A DNA stretch of 60,000 nt, from assembly GCA_950295325.1 (NCBI GenBank), contig OX485803.1:1552001-1612000 (forward strand), in the 5' to 3' direction. Below the pieces are notes generated by a model that saw only the letters and a list, made by a program, of their open reading frames with translations, was not told where the DNA came from and ran no database searches. The stretch is from Polytrichum commune. Its lineage: Eukaryota; Streptophyta; Polytrichopsida; Polytrichales; Polytrichaceae. The first letter of the stretch is position 1; the number at the start of each line of letters is the position of its first letter. A program made the position numbers and the translations under genes. Below, one piece after another: positions 34,568-44,352 of this stretch.

Positions 34568-37500
34568 AAGATCTCCATCTAGAAATTGCCCTTTGAAGTT
34601 TGGTTTGTAATGGATTTATACCATTGGCTCCCTTTAAGTTATCACATTGTCAATGACAAAGGGCTCACATTGACACCATGCATTCTCCATTCACAATACC
34701 ACACAAACATTTGCGATTACAATAATGATAATCATCGAGTAGATATTTATTTTCCACTATGTTTCAACAAGCTAATGAGTGACACTTGTGAGAATGCCAC
34801 ATCTTTAACACACTAATACTAGCCTTTGTACAAATGAAAACTATGAGATAGGTATGGGTGGGTCATGTTTGTGTACCAGCCCTTTCCACTTTCCATATTT
34901 GCAGAAAGGCCTTGACAATATAATAATTGCACTTGATGGCCATCACGTTCTATGGCATGCATGACTGCATCGATGGCACAATATTGACCAAATTCGAGAT
35001 GAAGAGTAATCAGACAAATTGGTGATCTTGGCCAGCTTGCACAATGGCATTATTCAATTGTGGCACACTCATCGACTGATTTGATTAGCACGATGGATAT
35101 GTGTGGGGCGTCCCCTTCACAAACCACAGTCTTTGCTTGTCTTTGGATGTGAGGTTTTCAGTTTTTTGTTATGTTGTGGAATGTTTTAGGACAAGGGGTT
35201 GCTACAATTGCAATGCATCAAGTTTTGGTGTAGTCACGTTAGTTGTGACCACATTCTTGTATTTGACCTCGGCGATTTCATAGATTTTGAAGGATTTTCA
35301 TCCGAAGCAAGATCCTGACGATAAAAGTGAACTTCTAAAATTTCTCGTCAGTATTTGCAACCCTTGTTTGTTTCTAGAGGTTACGTTTCGGTGTTTGGCA
35401 TTGTTTTTTAGTGTTTTGGGGCAAGTGATTGCTGCATGTCGACATTTGAGAATGCTTCAATTTTTGGTGAAGTCAGTGCAATTGTCACCACGTTTTCATA
35501 GATGTTGTAGATTTTTCGTATTGGACCTCAACATTTGCACCTTGTTGTTGGCCATCAGTATGGAGTGATTGTGGTGTTGGATTTGCAAACTGTTATTCTC
35601 TGGCACCTTGTGGTGGATCTTCACACTCCAACTCTTCCTCGTCTAGTACACCGTGGATATAGTGTGGACAAAGAATACTTATATCTCACTAGGTGCAATT
35701 TCACACCCATGTTCTTTGCTTTTTTATTTTGTAGTCACAACTGATTGTATTTCTTGTTTTGTTCTATCCATGTTTACAAATTGTTTATTACAACTTGTAT
35801 ATTTTGTTATCTCCATGTTTATTGATAACCCTTTAACTATTATCCAAGTTCTATTGGTTGTGTTTTGAATGGTACTTTGAATGGTTTAGGATTGGTATTA
35901 CTCATTGAAACTAAATGACAATTTGAATGGTATGGAGTGTTTGTTGCTCAAATAGTTGGTTTCGCAATGCTATAGTATTCGATCCACTATTTGGTACTTG
36001 TATGATTTATAAAAAAAATTATCCCAAAAATTAGCCTCTCTAAACAATTACAAATAAATATAAGGTGCTAAAAATTATGTCAAAGTAGCTTTTTATCTAC
36101 AAAAAAGGGAGAAAAAAATACCGAGAGGTGCATAAATATCCCTTCATTAAATACCCCATTATCGCACGTGATTACGAAACGTAAGGGGGTGTGATCACCC
36201 CGAGCCCGCATGAAATCCTCAAGCAAATCTCATGTTGCATGAACAAAGGACGATGCACATCATATTTTGTTATGAATGGTTATGATATTGTGGATGAATT
36301 TTAGATTTCCAAAAAATTTGAATTGACTCTAACCTATGCTCCAAAACGAAAGACAATTGAAATAATGAAGTGGAAAGAAAGGAGAGGAAAAAAGATTGAA
36401 ATAACTTGACGTGTTAATATAACCAAGGTAACCATTGGATGACTTAGCTTCATCCAATTAGCTTCGTCCCCACAAAAACCATTGGGTAATAAGCTAATTG
36501 GGTAATAATCTAATTGGGTAATAATCAAATTGATTGACATTCCCTTATCCATGTAGCTCCATGCAAAAAGTAAGCACATGACCATAAGTTGTTGATTAAA
36601 AAAGAAAAGAAAAAAGGCACATGTGTTTATGCTTTTGATGATATCAAAATATTGGTAAAAATTATTGGTAAAAAAATCAAAGGTAAAATAGTGTTTGAAA
36701 GTTCAAAAACTTACATGTATATCATAAGGCCATATCATTTAATAAGGTTGGTTTGTTGGTCCCTCATATTTATCCATAGAAATATGACATTATCCCAATC
36801 AATTTCATGAATAGCAATATCGGCCATGCATTGATGCATCAAGTGTTTCCAGTGCCAAACTAGCTTGTAGATGGTTCTTAATCAAGTTTTGCTTAGAGAA
36901 ACCTCTCACATACATTGTTGTACTAGAAGGGAATACAAGCACTCACTACCAAAGTTTGTGTAAGCATGGCCAATTAGTGAACCACTCACAAGTTGTGGTT
37001 GCATAGTCCCATTTGCTACACCACTTCCCTTTGATAACCATCTCACACTATGACATTGTAGCACAACCAAAGGATTTTTTGTAAACTCCATTAAGTTGTT
37101 CATCTTTTCTCAACGATTTGATGACCAACTCATCCACGGATAGGCCTTGTGAGAAAAATTATCTCACATCAATAACTTTGGAGTATCTCTAGCAACACCC
37201 CCAACTTTCAAAGCCTCCTTGGTTGTGAAGAGGGGAAGTGGGCCAGGTGAGGAAGATTGACCAAGGCATTATTTGGGCTTTGGTGAAAATATTTTTAATC
37301 AAACTAGGGTAAGCATGTCTTAAATTTGTCTTGAATTTGTCTTTCCATTTCCATTTCTTGTATGATATGAAACACACATTTAGTGCAAGATGACTAGCAT
37401 ATCCAAATCGTGCCCATAGCCACTTTCCTCATTAATCTTGGAGTTTGTATAATCCTATTGTCAAAGTGAAAATTTTGTGAGTTATTGAATGGCCATATAG

Positions 37501-37632
37501 GGTCCCCCATTTATGTTGATTACTCCATCTAGAAAAGTCAACAAATAGTGAAGACATTGGCAAATTCTTTTTAGCTCGTGGGTTTTTGGTATCTATTCTT
37601 GGATTCACACCCAAACATACATCACTCAATTA
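34568..37632. other. Intergenic, T/G-rich with a diverged duplication
   Basis: No gene supported. 35150-35290 and 35385-35520 look like diverged copies of each other: each runs from a TTTAGTGTTTTGGG- or TTTTAGGACAAGGGG-type stretch, through GCTACA/GCTGCA and CATCAAGTTTTGGTGTAGTC or CTTCAATTTTTGGTGAAGTC, to a CACCACGTTTTCAT or GACCACATTCTTGT segment. Open frames here are T/G-rich on the plus strand, a mark of decayed sequence rather than coding. Confidence 0.35.
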
Positions 37633-38005
37633 TAAGGAATGCATGTGTTATTTTGTTACTTTTCTTTAGTAGATACTTATATTTGATTAGTGTGTGGTTC
37701 AGTGACGATGAAAGAACAATCACTGAAAGCATGTGTAAAATAAATTGAATAAGACTTCAAATTCAATCCATCACTCCATACTCAATAGTGAACACAGTTG
37801 AAAGGAATTATGTAGTCATTTAAGGAATCAACAAATGTGCACTTATGATAACCGCAACAATATAAGGGGAGACTTGATTTTTAGCTCAACACATGTTGAT
37901 GTATTATATTTGATTTGCCAATGCAACAAAGATTATGTTGTGTATACCTTATTCAATAGAAGACGGAGAACATGAAAACGAGCCGAATAAAACCCACATA
38001 TTTTA
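37633..38005 (+). mobile_element. Family A element, copy 4
   Basis: Starts TAAGGAATGCATGTGTTATT and ends ACCCACATATTTTA. Interior landmarks match: GTGTGGTTCAGTGACGATG, ACTCAATAGTGAACACAG, GATAACCGCAACAATA, GAAGACGGAGAACATG. Confidence 0.75.
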
Positions 38006-38798
38006 GGTGGATGTATAAGAGCATACACTAAAATTAGGCACATGTGTCTTAGCATCGTTTCCCCATATACTTAGTGGGTAAACAATGCTAGTGGTGACAA
38101 GAATTGCATCCTCGTCTTCGTCTTTAGCCTTGTCCTACGTTACCCCTTTGCCCCCGAGAGCCCCATGGGCTCTTTCTTGACACGAGAAGTCACTATGGAG
38201 CCATGATGTCATTTACCTTACATTATTTCACCGTCTTTCCACACGGTTTGGAGATTCTTTATGTTTTAAGAATAGATTGGTGCAAGTCTATGTTTGATTT
38301 TATTTTTATTTGAAGGAGAATGATGGCCCGAAGTGATTTTGAAATTCGTTGAAGGTCACCAAGATTTCAATGAGGAAGACAATTTTCTTGCCCGTTGGTG
38401 TTGCTCATTGCAAGGATACACCATCTTAAGTAGTGAAAGCAACACCTTGAACCAAACATTCTTCAAAAATAAGCTTGTTGTGAGAGATGCTCGTCCTGCG
38501 ATCAATGAACTTTGACTGACTAGAATAAGCACATGAACTCCAAATTCTCACATACATACATGCTCTAAAGACACATAAATAATGATTTCTTAAATTGAGA
38601 GTCCTCATACACCCCATCATCCAAATTTAGAAAACAAATATTCATTAGTTGGCAAAAGTTGAGAACTTCAAATCATCCCAAAGTTTGTTGAGACGAAAAG
38701 ATTTACCTACCGAGAACTTCATAAAGGAGTTGGTTTCCAAATACAAGTGGCCGATCATCAAATTGGTTGGTGATATCGGCTTGAATTACCCTCCACGT
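38006..38798. other. Intergenic, one coding-like frame
   Basis: A 60-residue plus-strand frame at 38333-38515 (ending NKLVVRDARPAINEL) has protein-like composition but no domain I recognise. It may be a remnant of an inserted element or a gene fragment. Confidence 0.3.
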
Positions 38799-39171
38799 TA
38801 AGGGTGAGATATGCGGGTGTATCCATTTACTTTTCTTAACATAGTCCCTACATTTGATTGGTTTGTGGTTCAATGAGGATCAAAGAACAAGCATCATAAA
38901 GACATGTGTTTAAAAGAGATTGGACTACGTCTTCACATTTACTATTGCACATTTGATAGTGATCACAATTGGGAGGACCCAAGTGTTCAATTAAGAAATC
39001 AACAAACATGCACACCATCACTAAATAAGGTGAGGGCCAAATTTTTAACCCAAAATTTGTAGATGCTTTATTTATAAATTTGCAAATGCAACACAAGTTC
39101 CGTTGTGTAAATCCGATTATGAGAACCTGGAGAACATGCAAAACAAACCGAAATAACACCCAAAAACCTTA
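38799..39171 (+). mobile_element. Family A element, copy 5
   Basis: Starts TAAGGGTGAGATATGCGGGT and ends AATAACACCCAAAAACCTTA. Interior: GAGGATCAAAGAACAAGCAT, CACAATTGGGAGGACCC, GCAACACAAGTTCCGTTGTG. It lies 220 bp upstream of a possible gene start. Confidence 0.75.
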
Positions 39172-39388
39172 GTTTGAAAAGTTCCAAGTTCATTGGAATG
39201 CACACAGGGGCATTAAAGCTTTAAAGTCCACAAAAGAACAACGAAAAGAGGAAAAGAAATAGGGGAAAAGCTGCTGCCTATCTATCTCTCCTTTCCTCCT
39301 TTGCGTCAGAGCCCATTCACCTTCACCGCACCTTCATCACCGCCAGGGAGCAAACTTCCAGACTTCTAAAAGCTTTCCATCCCATCAC

Positions 39389-41540
39389 ATGGCCAAAAGT
39401 AAACACAAACGCAGCCGCAAAAGTTTACCCTGGCACCCTGTTGATTTCACACACCCCAGTTCACAATTACTTGGAAAAGTTCCGCCCACAGATGGCAGGC
39501 AGGACACTGCAAATCGTACTTCCAGACTCAACTCGAAAGTAGCTTCGCGGGAGTTGATTCAAGAGTTCTCAATCTATTTACCCAAGTCAGCGATCTGCAG
39601 GTGATTCTCATCACTTGCAATTTCAGTTTAGCCCTAACATACTAACTTGGCTGGTTTGAAATTCCGATACTTAGCGTTTGTTCAGGTTAGATTGGGCACA
39701 TCTGCCTAAATTCACTTTCCACGTCATCTGTCAACCTATGTATGTTACTTCAAGAGATCACAAACAAGAATAATCGATTTGCACCTAATTTGACCCACAT
39801 GTAGGGTAAATTCGTACACAGTTGATTCATCAGACCACTGGAAGAAAAGTTTGCAACTGGAGCTGAAAAGTCGCTGTGTCACACTGTTGAATTCATCCTC
39901 CCCCCTATCACATCGTTGCAGACTTGAATTAAGTTCAGGTGCACATGAACATGGTAGGACAAAGGAATGGGCACTTAGAATTTTGGCCTAAAAAGTAAAT
40001 TCACATCAATGGGGAAGAATAAACGGTTCATTACATCACAAGTACAGTGGGTGAAGAAACAGTGCGAAGTACCTGAGGTCGGTACGTAGGAAGAAACCAA
40101 GGCTGGGGTGGAGTTTTTAGATGATACACTTGTAGCTGGGACCATGTGTATATATCAATGAACGGAGAGAACCAGCTAGTTATAATCAACCGATTGAGTT
40201 TGAGAAATAACCGGTTGAAGTTCAAGACTTCGGGAAAATTACCAATCATTTTAGAGGAATTTATAGAGTATACCCCAGTTTAACTGAAAGATGTCAACAT
40301 GTAACCGGTTGGACTTGGAAGCACTTAGGATCTTGACCGATTATGGTCAAAAATCTCCCCGGCCACTGGTATATATGTAGAGGCTTGTAAATAATAAGCA
40401 GACAAAGAACTCCACTTTGTTAATACAATCTGATTTATCATATCATTAAGTATGGAGAGATGGATTAATTGTATACAAACGCACTTCTCATCCATTTAAC
40501 AAATAAATTCAACCCCCTATAGGTCTGTTGCTGATTCATCTCAAATGACATCGTGTATACTAATTGGGGGTCTTTAAAGCAAATTCTGGTGTCAAATCAA
40601 AAAGGAAAAATGAAAAAAGAAAAAGAAAAATCCCCCGGGATGCATACTATTTCAGGGCTTTCATGTTGGATGAATGAGAGGTAAGAATAGTATCCGATAA
40701 TTTCCTCTTTCCATTAAGTATGAGAAGAAAGAAATAGGAGTCTTTAAAAATAAAGGAAGAAGAAGAAGAAGAAACAGGGGGAAGTAGCTGCAGGTGTATG
40801 TCGATGATGTACTCTCAGATGTCGGTTGAAAGACGCGGTTTAACTCGGAGTGTGTGCATAATGCGTGTGGTTATCAAAGTGTTGGTGAAAAGGAGACAAG
40901 AAAAATCCAGCAGGCAAGCTGCAACTACTGATAACGCATTGTTGATTGATGAATCAGATCTCTTCATGTGGGGGTGCAAATGCTAAGCAGATGTTTAATT
41001 AGTAAGTATAATGTGAAGCACTTGCGTAGGTCGGCAGAAAGCTCAGGGGAAACGCGGTTAGAGTTCGTAATTTCAGCGAAGGAGTTTAAATTTTTGACAC
41101 AACACTGGGTTGACTTCACAGGATGATCTCTTGTCATCCAGATCCACAAAATCGGAAGTAGAAGCGAGTGTGTGAAGAAACATGGTAAAGATACGAGAGT
41201 GAAAGGAGTTCTTAATTTGGAGCTGCCGACCAAACTGTGAGGTCTCAAAGCATGCCATGGATTATGCAACCCAAAAGCTTGAACGTTGCCGTACAATAAT
41301 AAGCGTTTCAAAGCATTTCATTCCAACCCAGTAGTAATTTCACTAGGATGCATGATTTACATCACTTGTGGAAGGACTTGCTGCTTCATATATATCCAAA
41401 GTAATTACTTGTGTGCAGTGCTTGCTTTTGGGGGTGAAGTCAAAAAAAAAAAGGTACTTTCGGAGTGCCAAGGTCGGCAAGAGCTGCTGCTACAGAACCA
41501 CAAAGTTAAATTATTTAGGAAACAGGAAGTCTCACAATAA
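39389..41540 (+). CDS. Unrecognised multi-exon gene candidate, possibly disrupted
   Basis: A CT-rich leader-like stretch (39280-39385) precedes an ATG at 39389. The frame MAKSKHKRSRKSLPWHPVDF... runs to a donor TGCAG/GTGATT after 39600, leaving phase 2. A good acceptor (TTGTTCAG at 39685) opens 39686-39739, which continues in phase as RLDWAHLPKFTFHVICQP to a donor GTATGT. After an acceptor at 39833 the frame continues as PLEEKFATGAEKSLCHTVEF and stops at about 39929. Further coding-like pieces: 40798-40986; about 41007-41121 (SGETRLEFVISAKEFKFLTQ); and 41430-41540 (FGGEVKKKKVLSECQGRQEL, stop TAA). Two repeats (40163-40375, 40455-40711) separate them. The basic N-terminus suggests a nuclear protein. 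I recognise no domain, and exon joining past 39.93 kb is not resolved. It may be a pseudogene. Confidence 0.35.
40163..40375 (+). mobile_element. Family I dispersed repeat, copy 3
   Basis: CGGAGAGAACCAGCTAGTTA, CCGATTGAGTTTGAGAAATA, GTTCAAGACTTCGGG, TTTTAGAGGAATTTATAGAG, TGTAACCGGTTGGACTTGGA, GTCAAAAATCTCCCC, in the family order. Confidence 0.7.
40455..40711. mobile_element. Family B foldback element with 11-bp target duplication
   Basis: The element is flanked by the direct repeat CATTAAGTATG (40444-40454 and 40712-40722). Inside, the arms carry TTCTCATCCATTTAACAAA on the left and GTTGGATGAATGAGAGG on the right, and the core matches copy 1 (GGTCTGTTGCTGATTCATCT, CAAATGACATCG, GGGGGTCTTTAAAGC). 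An 11-bp duplication falls in the 8-11 bp range of Mutator-type transposons, which suggests that family B is mobilised by a Mutator-like transposase. Confidence 0.75.
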
Positions 41541-42480
41541 TTCCATAACAGTACGCACTAATTGAAGGGGTTGTTCACACTATGAAGGTGGTTGTCATTG
41601 TGCTAAACCACAAGTATCAACCACAACTGCTTCATGCCCAATTGTCTTGCGCAAATCCTTGTGGTTGTGGTTGATGGTGGGTTCGGTCTCCTAAATCAAT
41701 CTATTATTGGTTTGGGTCTTGGACTCAAGGAGAAAGAGAGGTAATAAACCACAACTATAACCGCCCCTAAGTTAGTGTAAACGACCCATGATTATACCTA
41801 CGGTTTGGTTTCCTAACATCTATCGAGGGGTAGTAATAAAAACATGCTCATGTAGGTTGGTTTTAGATCCATCCCAATTCAAACTCAATAGACTTACTTT
41901 GAGGTCTCTAACCCCGATCGAGGAGTTGTTTTGGCTAGAAATAACAACCCTAGGGTTCTACAATGGTATGGCAACGTTTTCACCCTCCCCCTTGGTATAT
42001 GTTGTGAACATCACCTCTATACTTATCTACCAATGAGCTTGTGATGAAACCTTGCCTCATCCCATGAGAACTCATAAAGCCCACCCTTCTAAAGGAGGGC
42101 AAATGCACCCTATGTTGCATTGTAATTAACCATGATCAATATAAGGAGCAAGCCGTTTGGTTTCCTAACACCTATTAGGGGATGATAAAACCATGCGCCC
42201 CCCCTATACATTGGTTGTTGATTAGTGAGATCTTTGACCTCGATGTAGGGGTTAGTCTAGCTGATGTCTAGAATAAAGTGCAACCTCTACAACAGTGTTC
42301 GAAGTTTTCACCTCCCTCTCCCTCCCCCTCCCCCTCCCCCTCAGTAGGTGTCGTGAACACCAGCGTTTCTTTTTCGTTCACCTGTGAACGTGATGAGCCT
42401 GTGGTGAAGTGAGTTGTAGCAAGCTGATGAATCGCTGATGCTGGTGATGAGAAAACGGTGGGGATTTAAAGTTGAGTTAA
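41541..42480. repeat. Direct repeat pair upstream of HD-Zip gene A
   Basis: 41803-42015 and 42152-42355 are diverged direct repeats. Shared landmarks: TTTGGTTTCCTAACA, then ATC/ACC TAT with GAGGGG or AGGGGA, ACCTCGAT or CCCCGATC, CTAG before the middle, CTACAA followed by GTTTTCACC, and TGTTGTGAACATCACC or TGTCGTGAACACCAGC. A (CTCCCC)n run is at 42311-42342. Before them, 41559-41780 has inverted AACCACAA/TTGTGGTT motifs. Confidence 0.45.
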
Positions 42481-42984
42481 GTTAAGTTAAGTTTAGGGAG
42501 CAGCACTGCGTCTGGAAAGGTCGGCAGTCCATGACCGGGGCAAGGGAGTAGAGGCTAAAGAAAGGCGGGAGGGGAGCAAATTAAGAAGAAGAAGAAGAAG
42601 AAGGGCGAGGGAAGAACTGGTCGGACCTACCATGGCCATCCACCTCTTCTGCACGGGCACTCTCTCTCGCTCTCTCTCCCACGGCCTGCATGGCGGGCCA
42701 CGCGGCGCCCACCACCCAATAATATTCACGAAGTTACTAATCCATGACCTCCAGGCTAATCCGCCCCAGCTGCTAACTTAACTCAATCCCCGAATAATCT
42801 CCTTGGGATAGCGGGATTAGCAGCGTGGCTGGTGAGATGGCAGGCCCCCAGGGGTGTGCATGCGGCCGCATGGCCCGAATCTGACAGAGGAGGGATTCAG
42901 CCCACTTTTTATAACTTGCCTCCTGCATCAGCACTGCAGGCTACGCGTGCCCACGCCAGTGTCTGGGGAGATTTCTGGGCATCA
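42481..42984. promoter_or_regulatory. GC-rich distal upstream region of HD-Zip gene A
   Basis: Composition rises in GC, with (GAA)n at 42580-42602, GA/CT runs and GGCGGGCCACGCGGCGCC-type sequence around 42692-42710. It lies 1.4-1.9 kb before the gene A start codon. Possible regulatory DNA; no specific factor site can be assigned. CCAATAATATT at 42716-42726 is only a partial HD-Zip I target. Confidence 0.25.
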
Positions 42985-43168
42985 TCGGTCAAAAATCCTA
43001 GTGTTTCCAAGTCCAACCGGTTGCACGTTCTTTATTAACTCGGGGTAGATTCCTTATATTCCTTTTAGAATGGTCGGTAATTATCCTGAAGTCTTCAACT
43101 TCAACCAGTTATTTCTCAAATTCAATCGGTACATATGTAACTAGTGGTTGGTTCTCCAAGTTCATTGA
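42985..43168 (-). mobile_element. Family I dispersed repeat, copy 4 (inverted)
   Basis: Reverse complement of the family: GGTCAAAAATCCTAGTGTTT, CCAAGTCCAACCGGTTGCA, GAAGTCTTCAACTTCAACCA, TTATTTCTCAAATTCAATCG, GGTTGGTTCTCC. It lies about 0.7 kb upstream of the gene A TATA box. Confidence 0.7.
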
Positions 43169-43417
43169 TACTTATCATGTTCCCACTAAGGCCAACCGTT
43201 GGTCCTAGGCAGTAGGAAGAGTCCCTCTTGATAGAGAAAAGTGCATCTCTTTTTGAAATTTACTGCTAGCAATAAGAATTTTTTTGTCCTACTCATGATA
43301 ACCTCACCAAATTTAACGTACTATAGTTTCGCCACTGCATATAGGACAAGAAACTCTCCTAGTGGTGTGGGCTAGTCGATGATCCTACTGTGGGCTTGGT
43401 ATTACTTTTACTTACAA

Positions 43418-43458
43418 CCCCCTCCCCCTCCCCTCCCCCTCCCCTCCCCTCCCCTCCT
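43418..43458. repeat. (CCCCT)n pyrimidine tract
   Basis: Alternating CCCCT and CCCCCT units about 425-465 bp upstream of the gene A TATA box. Confidence 0.85.
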
Positions 43459-43880
43459 ATTCTTTGGGCTATGGCTAGTCGTCAACTTGTTTGAGCTAAC
43501 CTCCACCACTATGGCTAGATAAAGGGGGTCTAGTAAGAATATGACCTCCATAGGTGTGCAATTTATTCATCTCAAGTGAATCCTACAACATTAATTCGAG
43601 GCCTCTCAAACTAGTTTTGAGGTCAAAATTTCCCAAAAACACAATTGAGAGCGTTTTCACCTCGGCTAATTGTGGTAGGAGCCCAGCTCAAGGAGGTGGG
43701 CGTCTAGCCCTGGCCCTCTCCTGATCTGCTGTCTCCTGTCTGTCTGTCTCCATGGTTGGCTATACTCTACTTAACTTAGCTAGTTTGACCCTGGGAGGAC
43801 CCCCTGCCTGCACAGTGCAGGCTCCAGAGACCTGACCTCCGGCTTTGCCTTCATCAACCCTTCAACGCCCCACCAGCTCA

Positions 43881-43887
43881 TATATAG
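43881..43887 (+). promoter_or_regulatory. TATA box of HD-Zip gene A
   Basis: CTCATATATAGCTG, with TATATAG as the core. Transcription would start around 43910, giving a leader of about 440 nt. This agrees with the layout of the paralogue, whose TATA-like box lies 430 bp before its ATG. Confidence 0.6.
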
Positions 43888-43977
43888 CTGTGGTGCTCTC
43901 CATTGGCCCAGAGGCTGCAGCGCCCTAACCTCTCAAATAGAGATCACAAATCCCACAAAGTGCTGGTACTCTACTAC

Positions 43978-44038
43978 TGTGTCTCTCTCTCTTTCTCTCT
44001 CTGTCTCTCCCTGTGTGTGTCTCTCTCTCTTGCTGCAG
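43978..44038 (+). repeat. CT-rich tract in gene A leader
   Basis: CT and GT dinucleotide runs end in TTGCTGCAG. The tract may be a plain leader microsatellite or the end of a leader intron with its acceptor at 44038. Pyrimidine tracts in leaders are common in plants. Confidence 0.6.
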
Positions 44039-44285
44039 GAGAGACTGATGCGATAACCTCAACTACAGAGTGGACGAGAGGTATTTAGATCGCCTGGAAG
44101 ATCAGGAATCACAGGGAGTGCTAGACAGACTAAGTTGTTGCAGCATAGAAAGATTGTAACTTGATGATCAGCTAGTTAGCTAGTTGACAGTGAAGGAGGT
44201 TTTGAAGAGGCTAGAGTAGAGGCCTGAGAGGTTTCTTTTGAAGAGAGAGTGGTGGGGGCGATTAAAGTGGTGGCTGGTAGATCAG

Positions 44286-44321
44286 ATGTTGTTGTACAGA
44301 CTGTACAGGGGAGTGTTGTAG
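44286..44321 (+). CDS. Upstream ORF of HD-Zip gene A (11 residues)
   Basis: ATG at 44286 opens MLLYRLYRGVL and stops at TAG 44319-44321, 31 nt before the main ATG. Two minimal upstream ORFs precede it: ATG-CGA-TAA at 44048-44056 and ATG-ATC-AGC-TAG at 44164-44175. If the leader starts near 43910, ribosomes meet three upstream starts. A translation-repressing upstream ORF is documented for the Arabidopsis HD-Zip I gene AtHB1. The peptide here has no evident likeness to the 8-residue one of gene B, so any effect would probably come from position, not sequence. Confidence 0.4.
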   Translation: MLLYRLYRGVL

Positions 44322-44352
44322 ATTCGTGAAGAAGATTTGAAAAATCTAGTAT

